From DASYSA01 sp036003885 (GTDB lineage: Bacteria; Acidobacteriota; Blastocatellia; UBA7656), in NCBI GenBank assembly GCA_036003885.1, contig DASYSA010000196.1:1-5381 (forward strand): DNA of 5,381 nucleotides. Direction: 5' to 3'. The translations under genes were made by a program, and so were the position numbers. Under the pieces are notes generated by a model that was not told the DNA's origin, searched no databases, and saw only the letters and a program-made list of their open reading frames with translations. Shown here piece by piece: positions 1-4,833 of the stretch. How positions within the stretch are numbered: the first letter of the stretch is position 1; every line of letters begins with the position of its first letter.

Positions 1-147
1 AAAGTCGACCGGTTGCCAGCGCAGGGCCCCATCGGCGTCGCGGTCGGCGTTGCCATGTCGGAATGGCTCTCCGAAACAGGCCAATCCGGCAGCATCGTTC
101 GTCGAGTCGCCTCGAGTCCAACGTACCGATTCCTTCCGCAATCCTGA
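1..147 (+). CDS. possible C-terminal end of an unrecognised gene (partial at window edge)
   Basis: Reading from base 1, this frame stays open for 48 codons and stops at TGA 145-147. Third codon positions are mostly G or C, as expected for a real gene in this DNA. The residues (motifs include GVAVGVAMSEWL and SSPTYRFLPQS) do not match any family I recognise, and the start lies outside the window. An overlapping frame starting at ATG 50 and the reverse strand are also open here, so the choice of frame is weak. If real, this is the gene beyond the left end of the mobile element, with about 215 bp between its stop and the left inverted repeat. Function unknown. Confidence 0.25.
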   Translation, partial: KVDRLPAQGPIGVAVGVAMSEWLSETGQSGSIVRRVASSPTYRFLPQS

Positions 148-277
148 ATCGCGAAATGCCAGAAAACCCAAGGGCCGGGCACATCGCCGATTCAATCTGT
201 TGAACCCCGAGCACCGAGGCGCATCCTGGTCAACGCCTTCCTCTGCCGGACAGTGGGACCATGCCAAGCATATGACC

Positions 278-304
278 AGGCCCGTATAGGTCGCTGGGCC
301 TATA
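278..304. repeat. nested short inverted repeats
   Basis: Two overlapping perfect 6-bp inverted repeats share this site. AGGCCC (278-283) pairs with GGGCCT (296-301) across 12 nt, and TATAGG (285-290) pairs with CCTATA (299-304) across 8 nt. The second arrangement, 6-bp arms around an 8-bp spacer, has the geometry of a tyrosine-recombinase core site, but arms this short also occur by chance. It lies about 60 bp outside the left inverted repeat, in presumed flanking DNA. Confidence 0.35.
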
Positions 305-334
305 AGTCGGGATCGATATGGGGCGCCTTGAACT

Positions 335-357
335 AAAATTGAATTTTCAGAATTTTC
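335..357. repeat. AT-rich patch with 9-bp-spaced GAATTTTC repeats
   Basis: GAATTTTC occurs at 341-348 and again at 350-357, a 9-bp period. AAAATT-G-AATTTT (335-347) is a perfect inverted repeat that overlaps the first copy. The segment 331-360 is about three quarters A/T in an otherwise GC-rich window. It lies just outside the left inverted repeat. At the matching place outside the right one there is also a 9-bp-spaced pair, TTTTGG at 4322-4327 and 4331-4336. It may be a recombinase or host-factor site, or simply part of the target. Confidence 0.4.
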
Positions 358-363
358 CGAGGT

Positions 364-398
364 AATTGACTGGCCAATCTCTGCTCATTTTTTCTCAG
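364..398. repeat. left terminal inverted repeat
   Basis: Read on the minus strand, this segment runs CTGAGAAAAAA, then 8 nt, then GATTGGCCAGTCAA (379-366). The right end has CTGAAGAAAAAA, then 5 nt, then GATTGGCCGGTTAA. GATTGGCC is identical in both, the next six bases differ only by two transitions, and the A-tract block differs by one inserted base. The inner part overlaps the last codons and stop (TGA, 387-385) of the second recombinase gene, so the operon runs directly into the element end. Confidence 0.6.
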
Positions 399-1530
399 TT
401 GGTGGCTTTGCAGGTTCGAGACGCCTCACGAGGCGTGAAACCTTCGCAATACGATTCAGGAGCCGCCCTATGGTGACTTTCTGGCGCCGATCACGGAGAC
501 ACCGCCGGTACATTTCCAAGATGTGCGCCGCATCTGTGAGGGAGTGAAGGGTGCGGACCAGCGGGTGCGCGGTTTCCTCACGTGCCGTGCTCAGGCGCGG
601 AACCTGGTACCGATTTGCGAGGTATGCGCGCGCCTCGTTGTATTGCCGCTGGAGGTCGACCTGACTGACGAGTGTGTATCGCAGCGTCATCTCGATCTTG
701 GTATGACCGAGGAGTTCTTTAACCGCGGGCAGGCTTGCACCGCCGCGAAGGATTTCTGTGGCGTACGTATGCCTCAGCTGGTGAGGGGTGACGTGTGAAA
801 CGGAACAGTGAGCTCGTCGAGTCGCCTTCCTGAGCGCGTTGTTCATCGTGCGCCAGCAAGGGCGACAGCCGTTTTTATGTAAGAGCAGGAATGGAGACGA
901 CGCCTGTATGGTTGCCGGTGCTCGCTTGCGAAGCGCGAGAAGGGTTTCTACGAGCTGTCGGGCCTGTTCATCCAGTGGAACCAATCTCTCGGTGTGCAAC
1001 TTACCGAGAGGAACGCGGATCGCCCACTGGTTATTGCCGAGATCGTGAAGGCAATCGACGGCGAGATTCAGGCACTCGCCAATTCTCATGCCCGTAGCGC
1101 GCATGAGAAGGAGAGCAGTAGATTCGACAGTGCCCCTCTTGCGGAGCTGGTCGCAGATGCGAAGGTCATCCTCGGGCGAGAGGGGTCGGGGAAGGTACTT
1201 ATCCTGGCGCGGCAAATCCCGGCGGACGATGAGATCGTATCTTAAATCGTGTCCTTCGTCGGCGAGATCGCGAAGACAGCGACGCAGATCGAAGATCTGG
1301 TGTCGGCGCGTGCAACTGCGCAATTGGCTCAGACTGACAAGCCACCCGAGGATATGCGGGTTACGCTGCAGTTGTGAAAGCGTGCGGACCTCAGGGTAGT
1401 GTTTGTTAAGAAACTCAACGAAGCCGCGCAAAGTGATTCGATACTGGCCGACAGTCCCGGGTCTGCGGGTCACAGCCAGACTTCGGAGATACGACTCGAA
1501 GACCTGCTCGATGATTTCCGGTTCACTCAT
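385..1530 (-). CDS. tyrosine recombinase (second of the pair), 381 aa
   Basis: Site-specific DNA strand transferase of the tyrosine recombinase/phage integrase family, expected to act on the element ends. An N-terminal core-binding (SAM-like) domain spans about residues 5-100. The C-terminal catalytic domain shows the complete set: R149 (ATGMRIGE), K177 (PLGKLHTER), H250 and R253 (HQLRHTYAT), H276 (LLGHTKIEMT) and nucleophile Y285 (RYT). About 96 residues follow the tyrosine, a basic tail longer than in simple integrases. I place the start at ATG 1530, which overlaps the stop of the upstream recombinase as ATGAGTGA and has AGAGGTG 9 nt upstream. The same frame opens earlier at ATG 1605 (406 aa), but that would overlap the neighbour by 83 bp and its upstream AGG touches the start codon. 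It is the last gene of the operon. A partner role like XerC/XerD or Tn554 TnpA/TnpB is inferred. Confidence 0.93.
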   Translation of the reverse strand: MSEPEIIEQVFESYLRSLAVTRRPGTVGQYRITLRGFVEFLNKHYPEVRTLSQLQRNPHILGWLVSLSQLRSCTRRHQIFDLRRCLRDLADEGHDLRYDLIVRRDLPRQDKYLPRPLSPEDDLRICDQLRKRGTVESTALLLMRATGMRIGECLNLAVDCLHDLGNNQWAIRVPLGKLHTERLVPLDEQARQLVETLLALRKRAPATIQASSPFLLLHKNGCRPCWRTMNNALRKATRRAHCSVSHVTPHQLRHTYATEILRGGASLPAVKELLGHTKIEMTLRYTLVSQVDLQRQYNEARAYLANRYQVPRLSTAREETAHPLVRTLHSLTDAAHILEMYRRCLRDRRQKVTIGRLLNRIAKVSRLVRRLEPAKPPTEKK

Positions 1531-2572
1531 GCGAAAGCGCACCTCTGAGCTGGGATAGATCCTGGGATCGTTTTTCGAGGGCGCGGTGGTATTCGCGCCA
1601 GACATCCTGAGGGGACAGTTGTACGTAGATCATGGTTGTATGGATCTGAGAGTGCCCCATGAGGCGCATCAGGGCGGGCACGGAAACGCCGGCGCGGATC
1701 ATGTCGGTGCCGAATGTATGGCGGAACCGATGAGGCCGGGCATTGAGGATTTGAGAAGTGCGCCGATGGTGACGAAACAGGGAGCGCAGGCCGGCAGGAG
1801 TCATTGGTCTGCCCCGCTGCCGTCCCTTGAGGGATAGGAACAGGAAAGGGACGCGAGATCTCGGCCGTTCAAATTCGAGGTAGCGCGTGAGAACCTGGAT
1901 GATGTCGTCTGCCAGCGGCAGGACTCGTTGCCTGTTGCCTTTGCCATGGACGAAGATCTGGGCCTCGGAAAGTCGCAGGTCCTCGACCTGGAGTTGGATG
2001 GTTTCATAGGAGCGCAGACCGTTGAAAAGCATCAGTCCGATGACGCTGAAGTCGCGGTAGGTGCGGAAGCTGGACCAGAAGCGTGAGACTTCATCGACAC
2101 GTAACGGGATGACGATCTGCCGCGGTTGCCTCAGTCGCAGGCCGACGGTGGCTCGACTGGGCCGTCCAAAACTCAGCGGGATTCGTGCGTTAACACTGGC
2201 GCGGGTCCGGGGGATCTCCTTCAGGAAGTAAAAGCGGTAGACCGCCCGAAGTACAACCAGACGATGATTGATCGTAGGAGCGGAAGGCTTCCGTTCGCGC
2301 TCGAGCTGATACCGGACGTAATCGAGTAGACGGGACTCATCGAGGGAGGACAGAAGCCGGCGCGAGCGGCGCGGCCACCACCGGACGAAGTTCAACAGGT
2401 CATAACCATAGGCACGAAGGGAACGCAGAGAGAGACCGCGTACATGTTGGGCATCAAGAAAATCGTTGATCCATCGGACCGGCCGGTCGTTGGCATCGAG
2501 AACGCGGTAAGGAGACACGCTTGCCGTCGCGGATCGGTCGTGGACGAGACGGAAGGATGGAGTCAGACTCAT
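1523..2572 (-). CDS. tyrosine recombinase (first of the pair), 349 aa
   Basis: Site-specific recombinase of the tyrosine recombinase/phage integrase family. The N-terminal core-binding domain covers about residues 33-120 (WINDFLDAQHVRGLSLRSLR onward). The catalytic domain contains R187 (FNGLRSYE), K211 (GKGNRQR), H281 and R284 (HRFRHTFGTD), H307 (LMGHSQIHTT) and nucleophile Y316 (MIYVQ). All six canonical positions are kept, so it should be active. Only about 33 residues follow the tyrosine, unlike the second recombinase. The start at ATG 2572 is well supported: it overlaps the primase stop as ATGA and has GGAGGA 6 nt upstream. An in-frame ATG at 2590 would lose that Shine-Dalgarno site. The sequence is clearly different from its partner, so the pair is not a recent duplication and the two probably bind different half-sites (inference). 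Confidence 0.95.
   Translation of the reverse strand: MSLTPSFRLVHDRSATASVSPYRVLDANDRPVRWINDFLDAQHVRGLSLRSLRAYGYDLLNFVRWWPRRSRRLLSSLDESRLLDYVRYQLERERKPSAPTINHRLVVLRAVYRFYFLKEIPRTRASVNARIPLSFGRPSRATVGLRLRQPRQIVIPLRVDEVSRFWSSFRTYRDFSVIGLMLFNGLRSYETIQLQVEDLRLSEAQIFVHGKGNRQRVLPLADDIIQVLTRYLEFERPRSRVPFLFLSLKGRQRGRPMTPAGLRSLFRHHRRTSQILNARPHRFRHTFGTDMIRAGVSVPALMRLMGHSQIHTTMIYVQLSPQDVWREYHRALEKRSQDLSQLRGALSHE
1540..1546 (-). promoter_or_regulatory. ribosome binding site for the second recombinase
   Basis: AGAGGTG on the minus strand, 9 nt before ATG 1530. Together with the ATGAGTGA stop/start overlap it supports the shorter 381-residue form over the start at 1605. Confidence 0.6.
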
Positions 2573-3570
2573 CGCGCTTCCTCCAGACATCGTGCGAAGT
2601 CGGCTGGGCTGGCGCCGGATACGAAGAAGCTGTTGGGATCGTGTCCGTCCGGAAGCCGCACGATGCGGGACTGCAAGCCGGCATTGCGGAGCTGCGCGGC
2701 CAGTTTCGAAGCGGCGCGCTGGCCGGCAGCATTCGCGTCTGAATCGAAGGCAATGAAGACTTGCCTGCCGGGATCGTCACAGAGTTGGGTGAACTGATCG
2801 GCAGTGAGGTGGCATCCGAGAGCGCTGGTGGTATTGCGAAAGCCGGCCTGCCACAGGACGGCAAGATCGAAAAGGCCTTCTACGAGGATAACGGAGGGAG
2901 CGCCCTGAAGCGTTTCCCACGCGACCAGGCCGCCTTTGGCGCGCGGGAGGAACCGATGCGGCGGCGACTCGCTGATGCTGCGCCCATAGAGATTGACGAT
3001 GCGGCCCTGGTTGAGGCAGGGGAATATGATGCGGCGGAAGAAGCTGTCACGCCCTTGAGGATTGATCAAGCCGAGGGTGGCGAGTCGATCAAACCGGTGG
3101 CCGCAGACAGATAGCAAATGCTCTCGCAAGCTGCAACCAGGGGCATACCCAAGGCCCAGCTGACGGTAAAGTTCCGGATCCTGGAGTCCTCGATGATGAA
3201 GGTAGTCCAGCGCCTCGGGGTGACGATTCAACTGATATTGATAGAAGGCGACCGTATCATGGAGCAGGTCGTCGTCACTGGCCTTCTGGGCCCATTCCTT
3301 TTCCAGGTGAGCGACGCTATCACGGAAGGACAGGTTGAAGTAGACCTGCACGAATCGAATCAAATCACCGCCGTAACCGCAGCCATGACAATAGAACAGA
3401 TTCTTCGCGGCATTCACATGGAATGAAGGGCGTGTTTCCGTGTGTAGCAGGCACAATCCGACATATTCCTGTCCGGAACCCACGCGACGGGCGGTCCAGT
3501 TGAAGCGCTTCAGGTAGTCCAGGAGAGGGAGATCGCGCTTCAGTTTTTCAATGTCCTTGCAGTTCCACAT
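2569..3570 (-). CDS. short DnaG-type primase (CHC2 zinc finger + TOPRIM), 333 aa
   Basis: Predicted DNA primase-like protein that would make RNA primers on single-stranded DNA. The N-terminal CHC2 zinc-binding domain (about 1-93) has C40, H43, C61 and C64 in the DnaG-like contexts HTETRPSFHV and FYCHGCGYGGD. A TOPRIM_N-like section (about 108-215) includes LDYLHHRGL, LGLGYAPG and FFRRIIFPC. The TOPRIM catalytic fold (about 225-333) shows E231 (VEGLFD), D276 and D278 (FDSDANAAG) and D311 (LPDGHDPNSF). The protein ends there, so the C-terminal helicase-binding domain of chromosomal DnaG (about 580-650 aa) is absent. This is typical of plasmid, phage or mobile-element primases. It starts 19 nt after the Cys-rich gene with only a weak GACGAG ribosome site, and its stop overlaps the recombinase start by 4 bp. 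Making primers for element replication or second-strand repair is inferred from this position. Confidence 0.9.
   Translation of the reverse strand: MWNCKDIEKLKRDLPLLDYLKRFNWTARRVGSGQEYVGLCLLHTETRPSFHVNAAKNLFYCHGCGYGGDLIRFVQVYFNLSFRDSVAHLEKEWAQKASDDDLLHDTVAFYQYQLNRHPEALDYLHHRGLQDPELYRQLGLGYAPGCSLREHLLSVCGHRFDRLATLGLINPQGRDSFFRRIIFPCLNQGRIVNLYGRSISESPPHRFLPRAKGGLVAWETLQGAPSVILVEGLFDLAVLWQAGFRNTTSALGCHLTADQFTQLCDDPGRQVFIAFDSDANAAGQRAASKLAAQLRNAGLQSRIVRLPDGHDPNSFFVSGASPADFARCLEEAR
2579..2584 (-). promoter_or_regulatory. ribosome binding site for the first recombinase
   Basis: GGAGGA on the minus strand, 6 nt before ATG 2572. It lies inside the end of the primase gene and decides the start at 2572 over the in-frame ATG at 2590. 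Confidence 0.8.
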
Positions 3571-3589
3571 CGCAACTCGTCGGCGATCA

Positions 3590-4051
3590 CTACGGCATTG
3601 CTGTTAGTGGAGTGCCTGCTCGGCCGCAGATGATGCAGGCGAAGAGGCCGGGAGAACGACTGGTAATCGCGGACGTTGTTGCGGCACGAAGCAGGGCTGT
3701 TTCGCCGTCTCCTGGCTTCCAGGGGATCATGGTGGCATCGGCGTCGGGAATTTTGGAACCCTGATACGTCACGCTTTTCGCGGCCTGGCGGCAGCGATAG
3801 GCACGCTGATGGTCACGGTGGTCGAGCCTTCCTGCGGGGCTTTGCTGGTGACGTCGGTTGGCTTCGCGGAGTTGGCGGCGGCGTGCCAGGTCGCGACACG
3901 ACCGGCTGCAGTAACACTGCCCCCGATCACAATGGCGGCAGATATAGAAGATCTTCCCGCATTCCGTGGCATGGCAGGATCGTCGACGGAGAACGAGTTC
4001 CAAGGGACCAGCCGTCTCCTCCCGAAGGCGGGACTCGACAACGGCCCCCAT
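3590..4051 (-). CDS. small Cys-rich, probably zinc-binding protein, 153 aa
   Basis: First gene of the element's operon. It has a Cys/His cluster at C26, C31, C38, H40, C41, C46, C48 and C52 (cores FYICRHCDRGQCYCS and SRSCRD), next to a strongly basic, probably helical stretch (residues 53-90, LARRRQLREANRRH then GRLDHRDHQRAYR), then VTYQGS and a further CxxC pair (C139, C142) near the C-terminus. The layout suggests zinc-ribbon or treble-clef DNA/RNA binding. The R-rich HQQSPAGRLDH motif followed by V-T-x-Q-G-S resembles small hypothetical proteins I recall from other bacteria, but I cannot name a family or function. ATG 4051 has no clear Shine-Dalgarno site. TTG 4003 (residue 17), with GGGAGGAG 12 nt upstream, is an alternative start that keeps all the cysteines. 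The plus-strand frame lying antisense to it lacks any motif. Confidence 0.7.
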   Translation of the reverse strand: MGAVVESRLREETAGPLELVLRRRSCHATECGKIFYICRHCDRGQCYCSRSCRDLARRRQLREANRRHQQSPAGRLDHRDHQRAYRCRQAAKSVTYQGSKIPDADATMIPWKPGDGETALLRAATTSAITSRSPGLFACIICGRAGTPLTAMP

Positions 4052-4281
4052 GCCGTGGCAGGCTAAGAAGGTCTCTGATTATGGGAGCTTTACCGAGCTC
4101 TCGGGACTGGACCCTGATCGTTCGACCGGTCGGGGTCTCTTCTTTTAACGCCTTCGCACCCCACGCTATCACCGTCTCAACCTCAACAGAATCCGCGCGG
4201 CAGAAAAACAGCCAGAATTACAGCAACTGGAAGAAAGCACAGAATATCGACTGAAGAGAGAGCAGTCTTACGACTGTCCGC
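4052..4281 (-). promoter_or_regulatory. leader/promoter region of the minus-strand operon, rich in short palindromes
   Basis: This non-coding stretch lies between the Cys-rich gene and the right inverted repeat, so the operon promoter should be inside it. I found no confident -10/-35 pair. Visible structure: CCGAG-CT-CTCGG (4093-4104); GAGCT/AGCTC arms (4085-4089, 4096-4100); a perfect 10-bp palindrome CGACCGGTCG (4123-4132) inside GACCC/GGGTC arms (4110-4114, 4133-4137); a small hairpin CAGTC-TTAC-GACTG (4263-4276, 4-nt loop); and CGACTG repeated at 4248-4253 and 4271-4276. CGACCG recurs at 4294-4299 beside the right end. These are candidate operator or recombinase-binding sites; which protein binds is not shown. 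Confidence 0.4.
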
Positions 4282-4312
4282 CTGAAGAAAAAACGACCGA
4301 TTGGCCGGTTAA
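4282..4312. repeat. right terminal inverted repeat
   Basis: CTGAAGAAAAAA (4282-4293), 5 nt, then GATTGGCCGGTTAA (4299-4312), the inverted counterpart of 364-398. The outer 14 bases match at 12 positions, with two transitions, and the inner A-tract block matches apart from a one-base indel. The inner spacing differs by 3 nt between the two ends. A TTAA/GGTAA-type junction follows, but the exact last base of the element cannot be fixed from one copy. Confidence 0.6.
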
Positions 4313-4452
4313 CGGGTAAGTTTTTGGCCCTTTTGGGACTCTCTATAGTAGGGGGTGAATTTGCCGCTCAGTCGATCGCTGGAACAATGCGGTCTCAAAC
4401 CACCGGAGCACCCCACGCCAGGATGACGCCATTCTGGCACCGTCCGCCAGGA

Positions 4453-4462
4453 ATGAATTCAT
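4453..4462. repeat. perfect 10-bp palindrome ATGAATTCAT
   Basis: A perfect 10-bp palindrome 46 bp before the HTH gene start, overlapping by one base the candidate -10 TAGAAT. It is well placed for a dimeric repressor site, possibly autoregulation, though no binding evidence exists. Confidence 0.35.
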
Positions 4463-4474
4463 AGAATGCGGCAA

Positions 4475-4490
4475 GGAACGCCACGGAACG
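4475..4490 (+). repeat. GGAACG direct repeat, 10-bp period
   Basis: GGAACG at 4475-4480 and 4485-4490, exactly one helical turn apart, just upstream of the excisionase-like gene. A related GGAAC is at 4381-4385. Small excisionases often bind direct repeats near att sites, so these may be Xis or integrase-arm sites (inference). Confidence 0.35.
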
Positions 4491-4494
4491 ATAT

Positions 4495-4500
4495 AGGGGG
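4495..4500 (+). promoter_or_regulatory. ribosome binding site for the HTH gene
   Basis: AGGGGG, 8 nt before ATG 4509. This supports the assigned start. Confidence 0.6.
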
Positions 4501-4508
4501 TAGCGGAA

Positions 4509-4820
4509 ATGGACAAAGAGAGAATTATTCTTCCCGATGCCGAGGATATTGCGCCAGAGGAGATCGCACCCATGATGGCTCATCTCGCCGCCATGCAGAG
4601 TCTGCTCGCAATGCGGTTGATCGAGAGGAAGGAAGATGGCGATGCCGGCGGGGGCGGCGACCATCTGCTAGACATCGCCCAGGCGGCCCAGAAGCTGAAG
4701 ACCTCGAAAGACTGGCTCTATCGCAACAAGCACCTTCCATTTGTCGTGCGGATCGGCCGTCAGGTAAGATTCAGTGAACGCGGGATCGACCTCTACATCC
4801 GCCAGCGCGCGGGAAGATAA
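4509..4820 (+). CDS. excisionase-like helix-turn-helix protein, 103 aa
   Basis: Small DNA-binding protein of the excisionase/AlpA-like winged helix-turn-helix type (HTH_17). Residues 53-103 carry the domain: LLDIAQAAQKLKTSKDWLYR forms the helix-turn-helix, and LPFVVRIGRQVRFSERGID is the wing with the typical R-x-G-R-x-x-R-F pattern. Residues 10-42 are predicted helical and acidic (EEIAPMMAHLAAMQSLL), followed by a flexible GDAGGGG linker, an N-terminal addition not found in minimal Xis proteins. It is followed after 13 nt by an integrase gene in the same direction, the classic Xis/Int arrangement, so it probably directs excision or regulates the integrase. It could equally be a transcriptional regulator only. 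It lies outside the dual-recombinase element. Confidence 0.85.
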   Translation: MDKERIILPDAEDIAPEEIAPMMAHLAAMQSLLAMRLIERKEDGDAGGGGDHLLDIAQAAQKLKTSKDWLYRNKHLPFVVRIGRQVRFSERGIDLYIRQRAGR

Positions 4821-4823
4821 TCC

Positions 4824-4828
4824 GGAGG
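4824..4828 (+). promoter_or_regulatory. ribosome binding site for the integrase
   Basis: GGAGG, 5 nt before ATG 4834, in the 13-nt gap after the HTH gene. It supports ATG 4834. A second in-frame ATG at 4843 is less well placed. Confidence 0.7.
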
Positions 4829-4833
4829 CTTCA

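Larger units (their letters stand above)
148..363. other. non-coding left flank of the element
   Basis: No convincing gene lies between the stop at 147 and the left inverted repeat. The plus frame 50-289 has an Arg/Pro/Ser-rich composition without motifs. The reverse strand is open in one frame but also gives no recognisable protein. The stretch contains a short nested inverted repeat at 278-304 and an AT-rich patch with repeats at 335-357, listed separately. No tRNA-like cloverleaf that could serve as an attachment site was seen. Confidence 0.5.
364..4312 (-). mobile_element. putative transposon with two tyrosine recombinases, a primase and a Cys-rich protein
   Basis: Four minus-strand genes packed without gaps (Cys-rich protein, CHC2/TOPRIM primase, recombinase 1, recombinase 2) lie between imperfect inverted repeats at 364-398 and 4282-4312. 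All four genes look intact. Tandem tyrosine recombinases with overlapping ends are known from Tn554-like and RIT elements. Those carry TnpC or a third recombinase respectively, not a primase, so I cannot assign this element to a named family. The exact termini are not proven: the conserved part of the repeats ends near 364-366 on the left and 4312 on the right. A GGTAA direct repeat lies at 361-365 and 4315-4319. No passenger gene such as resistance is present. Confidence 0.7.
4313..4508 (+). promoter_or_regulatory. intergenic region upstream of the HTH-integrase module
   Basis: No gene is seen here. Just outside the right inverted repeat lies a 9-bp-spaced TTTTGG pair (4322-4336). TATAGT at 4344-4349 and TAGAAT at 4462-4467 could be -10 elements, but neither has a good -35 partner, so the promoter is not assigned. 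AATGCGG occurs at 4386-4392 and 4465-4471, and GGAAC at 4381, 4475 and 4485. A minus-strand frame covering 4343-4573 is an overlap artefact without motifs. Confidence 0.4.

Noticed and set aside
50..289. 79-codon plus-strand frame in the left flank
   Set aside because: Arg/Pro/Ser-rich composition, no motif, and no clear Shine-Dalgarno site. The other frame from base 1 has better codon character.
331..384. rho-independent terminator after the second recombinase
   Set aside because: The only stem here is AT-only (AAAATT/AATTTT) without a GC-rich stem or clean U-tract in the reading direction. It is better described as a repeat near the element end.
523..1399. several plus-strand frames of 68-103 codons across the recombinase genes
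   Set aside because: All are antisense to intact tyrosine recombinases with full catalytic residues and have no motifs of their own.
3927..4172. 81-codon minus-strand frame overlapping the start of the Cys-rich gene, possibly a frameshifted N-terminus
   Set aside because: No motif continues across the two frames, and the Cys-rich frame has its own ATG. A frameshift is not needed to explain the sequence.
3676..4254. 192-codon open frame on the plus strand, antisense to the Cys-rich gene
   Set aside because: Its first two thirds are Gly/Arg/Trp-rich without motifs, as expected for an antisense shadow in GC-rich DNA, while the minus strand shows a clear Cys cluster and fits the operon. The last 60 residues look more protein-like but match nothing I recognise.
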